Shown here: one piece after another, positions 8,939 through 18,009 of the stretch
Position numbering within the stretch: the stretch's first letter is position 1
Layout of the letters: each line of letters begins with the position of its first letter
Assembly: GCA_003695565.1 (NCBI GenBank)
Contig: RFIQ01000228.1
Span: forward strand, 1-34,859
DNA: 34,859 nt
Reading direction: 5' to 3'
Source: Planctomycetota bacterium
GTDB lineage: Bacteria > Planctomycetota > Planctomycetia > Pirellulales > Pirellulaceae
Position numbers and translations under genes: made by a program
Notes under the pieces: model-generated
Told to the model about the DNA's origin: nothing
What the model saw: only the letters and a program-made list of their open reading frames with translations
Databases searched by the model: none

Positions 8939-10027
8939 ATGATGCGAAGAATACTGGCTGTTGCCGTTGGCGTAGGGATCGGGTGGAGCGCCGTAACGGC
9001 GTCGGCCCAGCAATGCGATTCGTGCGACGGGATGCGACGATGTTCCGTGTGCTGCGACGATCGCGGCTTGCTCGATGCCGCAGACGCTTTGTTGGGGCGG
9101 ATCCATGCTCGGGCGCAATGCAATTTGCGGCGGTCGCAGCGTGACATCCAACAACTGACCGAACTGCTCCGCAAGTTGCCCGGCATGCAACGGCGCTACC
9201 AGCATGGATGCGGTTGCGATGCATGCGATGCTGGTTGCGGCGCTTGCGATGCTGGGGGGAATATCGGGCATGCCCCCAGTCCCGCTGTGGAGGCGCACGG
9301 CAATCGAGCGTTCCACACACCGCCATCCAATACCCGACGGATCGGCGATGGGTCGGAATCGGCCAACTCGCCACCATCGTTGGTCCGTCGCCGCGGCATA
9401 GACACCGCTCCAGTTTTTCCCCTGGAACGCGAGCCGTCGAACGGGAGGAATCCCAACAACTCGGCGGCTCACCAGTCCGCAGACCGGATTGAAGAGCGAT
9501 CCCCATCGGCTTCCGCCAAGAGCTTCGTCGGTACCGAGACGCCTGTCGATGCGGGGCCAGCCGATCGACCAACGGAGCAGGCCGCGGAAGGCGGCAACGC
9601 GCCGACGTGGCGCACTCGCGGCCGTTCCGATTCGATTCCCAGCGGCCGGCCGGCCGCGATTCCGCAACGCCACGCGGAGCCGATACCAGACCACCTGCAG
9701 AATCCGTTCGAGGATGACGTGCCGGCCGAGGGCCCCGGTCGGCCGATAGAAACACTGCCAGGCGGCGGGCCACAGCCTCCCTTCAGCGAAGCATTCGATC
9801 CCCAGGCGCAGGAAGGATCCTCCCACACCGCTACCTCGTCCGCCGATACCAAGTCGTTGGCCGCCACACACAGCTCGCGGCGAAGTGCTGCCCGGCGCGG
9901 AAACCCGACCATCTCTACTGGCCACCAGGTGATCCCGGCCTCGGCCGTCGCCGAGCGATTTCCACCTGAGCCGCTTCCCTTGCGACCGGTGCGCCCATTG
10001 GGAACGGATCGATCGGTGGAGCGTTGA
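8939..10027 (+). CDS. Hypothetical secreted Cys-rich protein
   Basis: Signal peptide-like MMRRILAVAVGVGIGWSAVTASAQ, then CDSCDGMRRCSVCC and CGCDACDAGCGACDAG, then a long Pro/Arg-rich low-complexity tail. ATG at 8939 preferred to 8816. Confidence 0.65.
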   Translation: MMRRILAVAVGVGIGWSAVTASAQQCDSCDGMRRCSVCCDDRGLLDAADALLGRIHARAQCNLRRSQRDIQQLTELLRKLPGMQRRYQHGCGCDACDAGCGACDAGGNIGHAPSPAVEAHGNRAFHTPPSNTRRIGDGSESANSPPSLVRRRGIDTAPVFPLEREPSNGRNPNNSAAHQSADRIEERSPSASAKSFVGTETPVDAGPADRPTEQAAEGGNAPTWRTRGRSDSIPSGRPAAIPQRHAEPIPDHLQNPFEDDVPAEGPGRPIETLPGGGPQPPFSEAFDPQAQEGSSHTATSSADTKSLAATHSSRRSAARRGNPTISTGHQVIPASAVAERFPPEPLPLRPVRPLGTDRSVER

Positions 10028-10100
10028 GTGACGTACGACGCCGACCTGATCCTGATGGCCGGCCTGTCCCTGCAGCCCCGGGGTGACCGTATTCCCGCTT

Positions 10101-10142
10101 GGACGCCGGAAAGTCCCTCCCGCGCTTTCCGGCGTCCTCCCT
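10101..10142 (+). terminator. Putative intrinsic terminator
   Basis: GGACGCCGGAAAG-(11 nt)-CTTTCCGGCGTCC, perfect 13-bp stem (10101-10113 / 10125-10137), followed by TCCCTTTT; 74 nt after the stop at 10027. Confidence 0.75.
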
Positions 10143-10218
10143 TTTGGGGCATCCGTACCCGGTGCGCTCTCTGTATCTTGCTGCGGGCAACAGGCCTGAC
10201 ACGGCGTCTGCACGGCAA

Positions 10219-10240
10219 CTTCCCCGGGGCCCCGGGGAAG
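10219..10240. other. Perfect 22-bp GC-rich palindrome in convergent intergenic region
   Basis: CTTCCCCGGGGCCCCGGGGAAG equals its own reverse complement. Confidence 0.8.
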
Positions 10241-10299
10241 CCGGATTACCCCCGTGTTACCGCAGCGGCATGGTCCCCTTGCTGACCGAATGCCGGCGA

Positions 10300-12906
10300 C
10301 TACCGTTCCTGTACCTCGGTTTGCCATTGTTCGAGCAACTGCAGGGCTTGCAGGGGAGTCATCTCTACGATGTTCAGTTCCCGAAGTTTCTCCACGACCG
10401 GATGATCTGCGAATTCGAACAGAGTCAATTGGATGGGGGCACCCTTGGGTCGGCGGGGCGGAGTGATCTTCGATTCTCCGCGAGCGTTGATATGGTCTTC
10501 CTCCAACTGTTGCAGGACTTCACGTGCCCGTTGGTTCACGGCGGTGGGGATGCCCGCCAGTCGTGCCACGTGGATCCCGTAGCTCTTGTCGGCCCCTCCC
10601 TTAGCAATGCGATGCAGGAAGACGATATTGTCATCCCATTCGCGCACGGTGACATTGTAATTTCGTACACCTGGGAGCGATTTCTCCAGTTGCGTCAGCT
10701 CATGGTAATGGGTGGCGAAGAGAGTCTTGGCGCGCACCACATCGTGCAGGTACTCCACGATAGCCCAAGCCAGGCTGAGGCCATCATAGGTGCTGGTCCC
10801 CCGTCCGATTTCATCCAGCACGATCAAGCTGCGGTCGGTAGCCGTATTGAGAATGCGGGCCGTTTCGACCATTTCCACCATGAAGGTACTTTGTCCGCGG
10901 GACAGTTCATCACTGGCACCGACTCGGGCGAAGATCCGATCCACCACGCCGATCGTCGCCCGGCTGGCCGGAACGAAGCTTCCCAATTGAGCCATCAGGG
11001 TGATCAGTGCAACCTGGCGAATGTAAGTGCTCTTGCCGGCCATATTGGGACCGGTGATCAGCATGATGGAACCGTGATCACCGCCGATCATGCAATCGTT
11101 GGGAACGAACGTCCCCTTGGGCTGCAGAGCGTCCAGCACGGGGTGGCGGCCGTCGACGATTTCCAATTCCATTCCGTCGGTCACTTCGGGGCGGACGTAG
11201 CCATTTCTGCGTGCCAGTTCGGCCAATCCTCCCAGCACGTCCGCCTGGGCGATCACTTCGGCCGCGGTTTGCAATTGGGGTAGGTGTTGGGCCACATCGT
11301 CGCGCAACTGCTGGAACAGTTCGGTTTCCAGCTCGATCGACCGTTCCTCCGCCGACAGGACTTTCGATTCGTACTGCTTGAGCTCGTCCGTCACGTACCG
11401 CTCCGCGTTCTTCAATGTTTGTTTGCGGATGTAATGCGGCGGGACTTTATCCTTGTGCGCGTTGGTGACTTCCAGGTAATACCCGAAGACCTTGGTGTAT
11501 CCGATCTTCAGGCTGGGGATGCCGGATTCTTCGATTTGTTTCTTCTGGTACTGGGCGATCCATTCCTTGCCTCCCCGCGCCAGCGTACGGAACTCGTCCA
11601 GTTCCGGGCTGAAGCCGGGACGAATGAAGCCGCCATCACGGATATGCAGCGGGCAGTCATCCTGCAGGGCGGACAGAAGTTTCTCCGCCAGCTCAGGACA
11701 GGGATCGATTTGTCCAGCCAGCTCGACCAGCAGGGGCGCGTGGCACTCGGCGAGCAACTGCTGCAGGGCCGGTAATCGTTGCAACGACAGTCCGATTTGC
11801 CGCAGGTCCCGTGGGCTGGCGCGCCCCGTGGCGACTCGACCAACTAAACGCTGCAGGTCATACACTGCATCGAGTTGTTCACGAAGCTTCTGGCGGGTTC
11901 GATCCTCCTGCGCCAATTCCCCGACCGCCTCATGCCTTCGGCTGATGGCATGCACATCGACCAGGGGAGCCGACAGCCACTGAGCCAACAGGCGGGCGCC
12001 CATCGATGTACACGTCTGATCCAGGACGGCCAGCAGTGACCCGGCGCGATCACGATCGCGGATCGTGTGGGTCAATTCCAGGCTGCGGCGCGTGGCGGCA
12101 TCGATCTCCAACGCACTGCCTTGTCTCCAGGGGACAACATGTTGCAGGTGCCCCAGGGACGTCTTTTGCGTTTCCTGGAGATAGGCCAACACAGCGCCGG
12201 CCGCAGCGATGGCCGGTGCATCCTGGGCGGGATCCCAACCCATCCCCTCGAGTCCCCGCACGCCGAAGTGCTCGCACAAACCCCGTTGGGCTTCCTCCGG
12301 TGCGAATTGCCAGGCCGGACGCAGGGTCACTGCCCAATCCGATTCCTGGCCGGGTGAAAACAATCCGTCATCATCCCGCAGTAGGACCTCGGACGGTTCG
12401 AGTCGAGCCAGTTCATCGAGGACCTTCTGCCGCGGTAAAACCGTGGCGGAAAAACGTCCCGTCGACAGTTCGGCCCACGCCAGCCCCACGGGGCCGTCCT
12501 TGCGGCCCGGTTCGGGCGAGTAGACCGCGGCCAACAGATTCGGCTGCAGAGGATCCAGCAGGGCGTCGTCGGTCAGAGTGCCTGGAGTCACGATGCGCGT
12601 CACTTCCCGGCGGACGATGCCCTTGGCCTGCCGCGGATCTTCGACCTGATCGCAGACGGCCACGCGGTATCCCTGCCGAATCAGCTTGGCCAAATACCCT
12701 TCGAGCTGATGGTGGGGGAACCCAGCCATGGGAACGGGATTCTCCCCTTTGTCGCGGCTGGTCAGGGTCAACCCCAGCACCCGAGCGCAGATTTTGGCAT
12801 CCTCATGAAACAGCTCGTAGAAATCCCCCATGCGAAAAAGGAGCAGCGCATCGCCGCACGCCGCCTTGGCTTCTTCGTACTGACGCATCATGGGTGAAAC
12901 GGCCAT
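10300..12906 (-). CDS. mutS: DNA mismatch repair protein MutS
   Basis: N-terminal MMRQYEEAKAACGDALLLFRMGDFYELFHEDA; ATPase GPNMAGKSTYIRQVALITLMAQLGSFVPA; DEIGRGTSTYDGLSLAWA; FATHYHELTQLE. Start MAVSPMMRQY at 12906 preferred to 13110. Confidence 0.97.
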   Translation of the reverse strand: MAVSPMMRQYEEAKAACGDALLLFRMGDFYELFHEDAKICARVLGLTLTSRDKGENPVPMAGFPHHQLEGYLAKLIRQGYRVAVCDQVEDPRQAKGIVRREVTRIVTPGTLTDDALLDPLQPNLLAAVYSPEPGRKDGPVGLAWAELSTGRFSATVLPRQKVLDELARLEPSEVLLRDDDGLFSPGQESDWAVTLRPAWQFAPEEAQRGLCEHFGVRGLEGMGWDPAQDAPAIAAAGAVLAYLQETQKTSLGHLQHVVPWRQGSALEIDAATRRSLELTHTIRDRDRAGSLLAVLDQTCTSMGARLLAQWLSAPLVDVHAISRRHEAVGELAQEDRTRQKLREQLDAVYDLQRLVGRVATGRASPRDLRQIGLSLQRLPALQQLLAECHAPLLVELAGQIDPCPELAEKLLSALQDDCPLHIRDGGFIRPGFSPELDEFRTLARGGKEWIAQYQKKQIEESGIPSLKIGYTKVFGYYLEVTNAHKDKVPPHYIRKQTLKNAERYVTDELKQYESKVLSAEERSIELETELFQQLRDDVAQHLPQLQTAAEVIAQADVLGGLAELARRNGYVRPEVTDGMELEIVDGRHPVLDALQPKGTFVPNDCMIGGDHGSIMLITGPNMAGKSTYIRQVALITLMAQLGSFVPASRATIGVVDRIFARVGASDELSRGQSTFMVEMVETARILNTATDRSLIVLDEIGRGTSTYDGLSLAWAIVEYLHDVVRAKTLFATHYHELTQLEKSLPGVRNYNVTVREWDDNIVFLHRIAKGGADKSYGIHVARLAGIPTAVNQRAREVLQQLEEDHINARGESKITPPRRPKGAPIQLTLFEFADHPVVEKLRELNIVEMTPLQALQLLEQWQTEVQER

Positions 12907-13390
12907 GCAGATGCATCCACGCTGAGGAGGGATTGAGTCGTGTCGCCAATTGACCGTGCCCCCGTCCTGCGGCCTGGTTGCCAGGGGCGTTTCTTCCAGC
13001 GTACCCCAACGACGCCCGTCCGTCCGGTGGCACAGGAAGACTCCGAGGATCGTGAGTATCCAGCAAAGCGGACAGAGATCAAGGTGTTGCGGGCAGCATC
13101 GGATCGCCAAAGAACCAGCGTGAGACCAGCGTTGGATTCCTACACGCGACCGCCGGACGAAAACGACGGGCGCGAGATGGATCCAAGCGGCAAGCGGGCG
13201 GCACTGACCGGCATTGCTGATGCCGAATCGATTTGAGTGGGCCGATCGCGGCGCGACTCGTCAGGTGCTCTGCCAAGTCTCGGGTTCTGGGGTACCCGCG
13301 CTGGTGGTATGAGCTTTTGACCCGCCATAGAGGCGTGGCGACGCATGGCAAGCAGGGCGTTTGCTCGGCTTCTTTCCATTTGAAAGAGCA

Positions 13391-14410
13391 CTAGGCAACG
13401 AACTCTTCTTCCTGGTCGCCCGTGGGCCGGGTGATTTGACCAGCGTCCTCCAGGCTTCGCACTACATCGACGATCTTTTGTTGCACGGCTTCCACTTCGC
13501 TCAACCGCACTTTGCCCAGGAATTCCATTTCTTCGCGAAGCATTTCCGCAGCGCGTTGCGACATATTGCTCAAGATCTTTTCCTGCAGGGCCTGGCTGGC
13601 TCCCTTGAGTGCCATCGCCCACTGGCTGGTTTCTACGTTCTTGAGCACCGTCTGGATGTCTTTGTCGCTGAGCTTGAGCAAGTCTTCGAAAACGAACATC
13701 AAGCGGCGAATCTCTTCCACCAACTCGGGCTTCTCCTTGCTCAGTGCATCGAGAATCGCCCGCTCGGTCGTGCGGTCGCATACGTTCAACATCTCGGCAA
13801 CCGCCGGCACGCCGCCCGCCTTACGGTAGCCCTGCGTGAGGAACAAGGACATGCGGCTGGACAGCACGTTCTCGACTTCCTCGATGGCATCCGGGCTGGT
13901 CTGTCCCATTTCGGCGATGCGTTCGATCACCGATAAACGGCGATCCAGGGGCAAACCGGCGAGTACGCCGGCAGCCGTTTGCGGTGGCAGGTGACTCAGG
14001 ACCAGCGCGATGGTTTGCGGATGCTCGTCGATCAGAAAGGAAAGGATGTTCTGGGGATCGGTCTTGTGCAGAAAACCGAAGGGAAGCGACTCGAGGGTCT
14101 GTTGCAGGACGGACAACGTATCATTGGCGTCCTTCCCCAATGCTTTTTTGACCAGATTCTTGGCCTTGTCCAGACCGCCGGAGTTGGGGCCTAGGATGCT
14201 GGGACGGCTCTCCAAGAACTCCTGGATGACGCGTTCCTGTTCCTGCCCACTGACGGTGTCCATTTGCGCAATAGCGATCGACACCCGTTCCACGTAATGG
14301 CGCGGCAAACGGGCCAGTAGCGCGGCGGCTTCGTCCTCGTCCAGACTCATGACGAGGATCGCAGCTTTACGCACGCCTTCGGAGATTTGAGTCGGCAGCG
14401 AAGATGCCAT
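13391..14410 (-). CDS. fliG: Flagellar motor switch protein FliG
   Basis: KAAILVMSLDEDEAAALLARL, IDEHPQTIALVLSHLPPQTAAGVLAGLP, MFVFEDLLKLSDKDIQTVLKNVE, LKGASQALQEKILSNMSQRAAEML. Start MASSLPTQISEGVRK at 14410. Confidence 0.95.
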   Translation of the reverse strand: MASSLPTQISEGVRKAAILVMSLDEDEAAALLARLPRHYVERVSIAIAQMDTVSGQEQERVIQEFLESRPSILGPNSGGLDKAKNLVKKALGKDANDTLSVLQQTLESLPFGFLHKTDPQNILSFLIDEHPQTIALVLSHLPPQTAAGVLAGLPLDRRLSVIERIAEMGQTSPDAIEEVENVLSSRMSLFLTQGYRKAGGVPAVAEMLNVCDRTTERAILDALSKEKPELVEEIRRLMFVFEDLLKLSDKDIQTVLKNVETSQWAMALKGASQALQEKILSNMSQRAAEMLREEMEFLGKVRLSEVEAVQQKIVDVVRSLEDAGQITRPTGDQEEEFVA

Positions 14411-14577
14411 CGGTTCGCAGCAAGTACCGTGTCGTAGAGGGTAGGGTGCCAGGAGATTCGCCAGCGCGTCCGCCGCGACCTCCCACCTCTCTACATCGTT
14501 CGGTCGATCCGCCCGTCTTGGGCCTGGTTCCGACACGCTTCGCGCTTGTCCCGTCGATCGGTCCGTTCGTAAGGAAA

Positions 14578-15084
14578 TTACCAATCGATCCGGCAAATCC
14601 CCCACTGGCCGTTATTCTCGTCGACTCCCACTTCCAGCCAATTCAACGCATCACCCACCCGCGGGCGGAGGGCGCCGCGGAGCTGGCGGGCGATCCACTG
14701 GGCAATCTCTTCGGCCGTCGTGTTGATCACCGGTAGGATAATGCAGTCCTCGCGGGGAAAGATCCAGCGACGATCTTCGAATACTGCAGTAACCTCCCGC
14801 TCCTGTTCGGTCACGCGAATGGCCGGGTGCGAGCGAGGCAGGAGAACATGGTGGTCGAGCCGCCCCACGATATCGGCCAGTGCATCGCGAAAGGCGATGA
14901 AGTCAATGACGTACCGGTTCTCGTCCAACGTACCGCATACCTCAGCCCGTACCCCATAGTTGTGGCCGTGCAATCGTTCGCAGATGTTTCCGTCAAAGGT
15001 GATGAAATGGGCTGCGCTGAATACCAGTTGCTGTTTGTGCAAATGGACTCGGAATTGCCCCTTTCGCTCCGTTTGTCCGCTCAT
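14578..15084 (-). CDS. 6-pyruvoyl-tetrahydropterin synthase / 6-carboxytetrahydropterin synthase (QueD) family
   Basis: FSAAHFITFDGNICERLHGHNYGVRAEV (Zn His and catalytic Cys region) and C-terminal LEVGVDENNGQWGIC. Start MSGQTERKGQ at 15084. Confidence 0.9.
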   Translation of the reverse strand: MSGQTERKGQFRVHLHKQQLVFSAAHFITFDGNICERLHGHNYGVRAEVCGTLDENRYVIDFIAFRDALADIVGRLDHHVLLPRSHPAIRVTEQEREVTAVFEDRRWIFPREDCIILPVINTTAEEIAQWIARQLRGALRPRVGDALNWLEVGVDENNGQWGICRIDW

Positions 15085-15448
15085 GGCAGCCCCCTGAATC
15101 GCATCGCTCTCTCGTCGGTTGCTCGTACGTCCCGCGGTGCCGGTCAAAATCACCCTGCGGGGGCAGGGCGGAAGATCGTCGCCGGTTCGACGCGTCGGGT
15201 ACGATGATGATACCAGGGGCCCCGGCGATGGGGAGGACAAGGGACGTGATGAAGCGCTGTCGAGAGGGTGAGCGGACACGACTGCGACCGAGGTTTGGTG
15301 TCCTGTCCTTTCTGCATGGGGTACACTGGGCGCCGGTTGCGTGTTCCTCGCGCCGATGGTCCGCAGGAATCTCGTCCGCCCCATCCGGGGTTACGCTTGG
15401 TGGTGGGAACACTACCCGCACCGTTCTTGAACAACTGGATTTGACGCT

Positions 15449-16111
15449 GTGAGTACTCCGCCCGATGGCCATCGCCTGTCAAATGCCCAACCAGCGACCG
15501 ATTCGGCGAAAGATGACGCGGGAACTGGATGCCAGCCGCTCGAAGCACCACCTGGGGAGCACGCCGGGGCGGAGCGAGTCCACCGAGGTTGCCACCACGA
15601 GGAGGATACGTGGAGTACCGCCGGCACCTGGCGGCAGTTGGACCCGAGGTCGATCGCGATGTCCCGTATCGTGGGAGCGATCGCCGCGACGGTGTTGACG
15701 ATTCTGGCTCTGGTTGGCGTCGCGACCGCGTGGCTCACCGTTTCGTGGCCTCTGTGGGGCATCGGCGCGTTATTGTGCCTGGCCATGGTGGTGGTGGCGA
15801 TCGGTTGGATTGTCGCCTGGTGGTGGCCGCCCTTGGCGTTTCGCCACGCGCGATGGCGGTTGGACGCCGCCGGGTTGGAGATCTACCGCGGGGTGCTGTG
15901 GAGGCACCGTATCGCCATCCCTGCACACCGCGTCCAGCACGTCGACGTGGCTCAAGGGCCCATGCAGCGGATGTTCGACCTGGGGACCTTGATTGTCCAT
16001 ACTGCAGGAACCCAACATGCATCGGTGGAGTTGAGCGGGTTGAACCATGGGGAGGCTATGCGTCTGCGCGATTTGTTGATCGAGTTTCGAGGGGGCAACG
16101 ATGTCGTCTGA
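15449..16111 (+). CDS. Bacterial PH-domain (bPH2/DUF304, YdbS-like) membrane protein
   Basis: Two TM helices followed by WRLDAAGLEIYRGVLWRHRIAIPAHRVQHVDVAQGPMQRMFDLGTLIVHTAG, typical bPH2 pattern. GTG start at 15449 or ATG at 15659. Confidence 0.82.
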   Translation: MSTPPDGHRLSNAQPATDSAKDDAGTGCQPLEAPPGEHAGAERVHRGCHHEEDTWSTAGTWRQLDPRSIAMSRIVGAIAATVLTILALVGVATAWLTVSWPLWGIGALLCLAMVVVAIGWIVAWWWPPLAFRHARWRLDAAGLEIYRGVLWRHRIAIPAHRVQHVDVAQGPMQRMFDLGTLIVHTAGTQHASVELSGLNHGEAMRLRDLLIEFRGGNDVV

Positions 16112-17849
16112 CCGTCCTGAGCCTGGCGATCTTCCGGCTGCAGACCAGAGAGGACGTCCGGACATGCCCGTAATGGCCGAGCCGGCGACGGTCGTGGACG
16201 CCGAGCCGGCCATGGCTCGATTGGCGGAACCGAATCACCTGCATCCGTCCTCGGTCCTGTTCGAGGTCCTCTCGCATGTTCGCCAGTTGATCTTGCCCAT
16301 GCTGCTAGGGGCGGCCAGTGCCGTTCAAGGGAGTATCCTCGGCGGGGGTGTCGCAGGGGTGATCTTCGCCATCGCGGTGGGGTTTACCCTGCTGCGGTAC
16401 TTCACCCTGAAGTACCACATTCGTGACGAAGACCTGGTGGTTACCGAGGGACTGTTGTTCCGTCGCGTACGGGTGATTCCGATTCGGCGCATTCAGAATG
16501 TCGACTTGGTCCAGAACCTGTTGCATCGGTTGTTCGGAGTGGCCGAAGTGGTTATCGAGACGGCGTCGGGAGGTGAGCCGGAAGCTAAGCTGCGGGTGTT
16601 GCGGCTGGATCAAGTCGCTGTATTGGAAGACGCCATTCGCGCGGTGTCGGGCGGAACCATGATACCTGCCCCGAGTCTTGTTGGTTCAGAGATCCGCGAG
16701 GGACTCGCGGGCGACTCTGATGCGGCGAGTCTTGTTGATGCGAAGATCCGCGAGGGACTCGCGGGGCACTCTGCAGCAAACGAATTCGCGAGCGGCGCCG
16801 CGCAACCTGCGCCGAGCCCAACACCGCAGAGCGACGAAGTCGTTGTGCACCGTATCCCTATCAGGCATCTCGTGTTGGCTGGAGTGGCCAGCAACCGTGG
16901 CATGATTCTGGTCGGAATGTTGCTGGGGTATGTGGTTCAACAGCAGGATTTCGACGAGCGCTTCGACATCGACGCGTTGGCCGGTTATGTACCCCAGTCT
17001 ACCGATTGGTGGGTGACGGCGATCTTGATTGCCGCGGGCGGCCTGGCCGCCATCGTTCTGCTGCGCCTGCTCGGCATTGCCTGGTACATCCTGCGGTTCT
17101 ACGATTACAAATTGTCGCGCCGCGGCGATGATCTGCGAGTGGCGTGCGGATTGTTCACGCGCGTATCGGCCACGGTGCCGCGGCGGCGGATCCAGTTCAT
17201 TTCCGTGCACCGGCCCTTGTTCCTGCGCTGGATGGGGCTGGCCTGCATCCGCATCGAAACGGCCGGAGGTGCCGGCAAGGGGATGGAGGACGCCAGCAGC
17301 ACGATTTCGCGCCGCTGGTTTTGCCCGGTGCTGGCGGACCGGGATGTCGATCGACTGCTGCGAGAACTGCGGGCGGATGCGGCATTCGCTTGGAACGATC
17401 TGCAATGGTTGCATGTCGCACCGCAAACCGGCAAACGGTTGACACGCATCGCGCTGGTGGCATCGATTGTGACCGGGGTGGCCGGATACTGGTTCTGGCC
17501 GCCCTGGGGCTGGTTGGTGGGCCCGGCCCTGTTTCCCCTGCTGGTTCTGCTGGTGTGGAAGAAGGCCAAGGCCCGGCGGCTGGCCACGACCGGAAGTTGT
17601 GTCCTGTTCCAAAGCGGGTTGTTTACTCGAAAGTTGAGCCTGGCATTTCTAGATCGCATCCAAGTGCTCGAGGTGCGGCAAAGCCCGTTCGATCGCCGAT
17701 GGCAGATGGCCAGCCTGCGGATCGATACGGCGGCGGCTGGTCCGGCCGACCATGTGATCGACGCCAGGTTCTTGAGCCAGGGGGTGGCCCAGCAGTTGTT
17801 GGAACAATTGCGCGCGTCGAGCTCCCTGCACACGCCCGCATGGCAATAA
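16101..17849 (+). CDS. Bacterial PH-domain (bPH2, YdbT-like) membrane protein with several PH modules
   Basis: Repeated PH signature (EDLVVTEGLLFRRVRVIPIRRIQNVDLVQNLLHRLFGVAEVVIETASG; DLRVACGLFTRVSATVPRRRIQFISVHRPLFLRWMGLACIRIETAG; SGLFTRKLSLAFLDRIQVLEVRQSPF). Overlaps the upstream gene by 11 bp. Confidence 0.85.
   Translation: MSSDRPEPGDLPAADQRGRPDMPVMAEPATVVDAEPAMARLAEPNHLHPSSVLFEVLSHVRQLILPMLLGAASAVQGSILGGGVAGVIFAIAVGFTLLRYFTLKYHIRDEDLVVTEGLLFRRVRVIPIRRIQNVDLVQNLLHRLFGVAEVVIETASGGEPEAKLRVLRLDQVAVLEDAIRAVSGGTMIPAPSLVGSEIREGLAGDSDAASLVDAKIREGLAGHSAANEFASGAAQPAPSPTPQSDEVVVHRIPIRHLVLAGVASNRGMILVGMLLGYVVQQQDFDERFDIDALAGYVPQSTDWWVTAILIAAGGLAAIVLLRLLGIAWYILRFYDYKLSRRGDDLRVACGLFTRVSATVPRRRIQFISVHRPLFLRWMGLACIRIETAGGAGKGMEDASSTISRRWFCPVLADRDVDRLLRELRADAAFAWNDLQWLHVAPQTGKRLTRIALVASIVTGVAGYWFWPPWGWLVGPALFPLLVLLVWKKAKARRLATTGSCVLFQSGLFTRKLSLAFLDRIQVLEVRQSPFDRRWQMASLRIDTAAAGPADHVIDARFLSQGVAQQLLEQLRASSSLHTPAWQ
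16672..16776. repeat. 54-bp in-frame tandem duplication carrying two CCGCGAG-GGA-CTCGCGG palindromes
   Basis: cgagtcttgttg at 16672 and 16726 (period 54 bp = 18 codons); palindromes at 16694-16710 and 16748-16764. Encodes SLVGSEIREGLAGDSDAA / SLVDAKIREGLAGHSAA. Confidence 0.92.
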
Positions 17850-18009
17850 TGGAGCAATTCTCCCGTAAGCTGACCGTGTCGACCCGGCTGTCACGAACTG
17901 CCAACACGCTTTTTCAAATAGAATTCGCCAAGATATCGATCAACTTTGCCCGAGAGACGCGGGGCGGAAGGCCATCGCGTGGGCGGAACCAGACAGGCGG
18001 AATGTTGCT

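Noticed and set aside
8792-10327. 511-aa ORF on - strand
   Set aside because: Opposite to the signal-peptide-bearing Cys-rich ORF; composition is Arg/Gly/Ser shadow-like.
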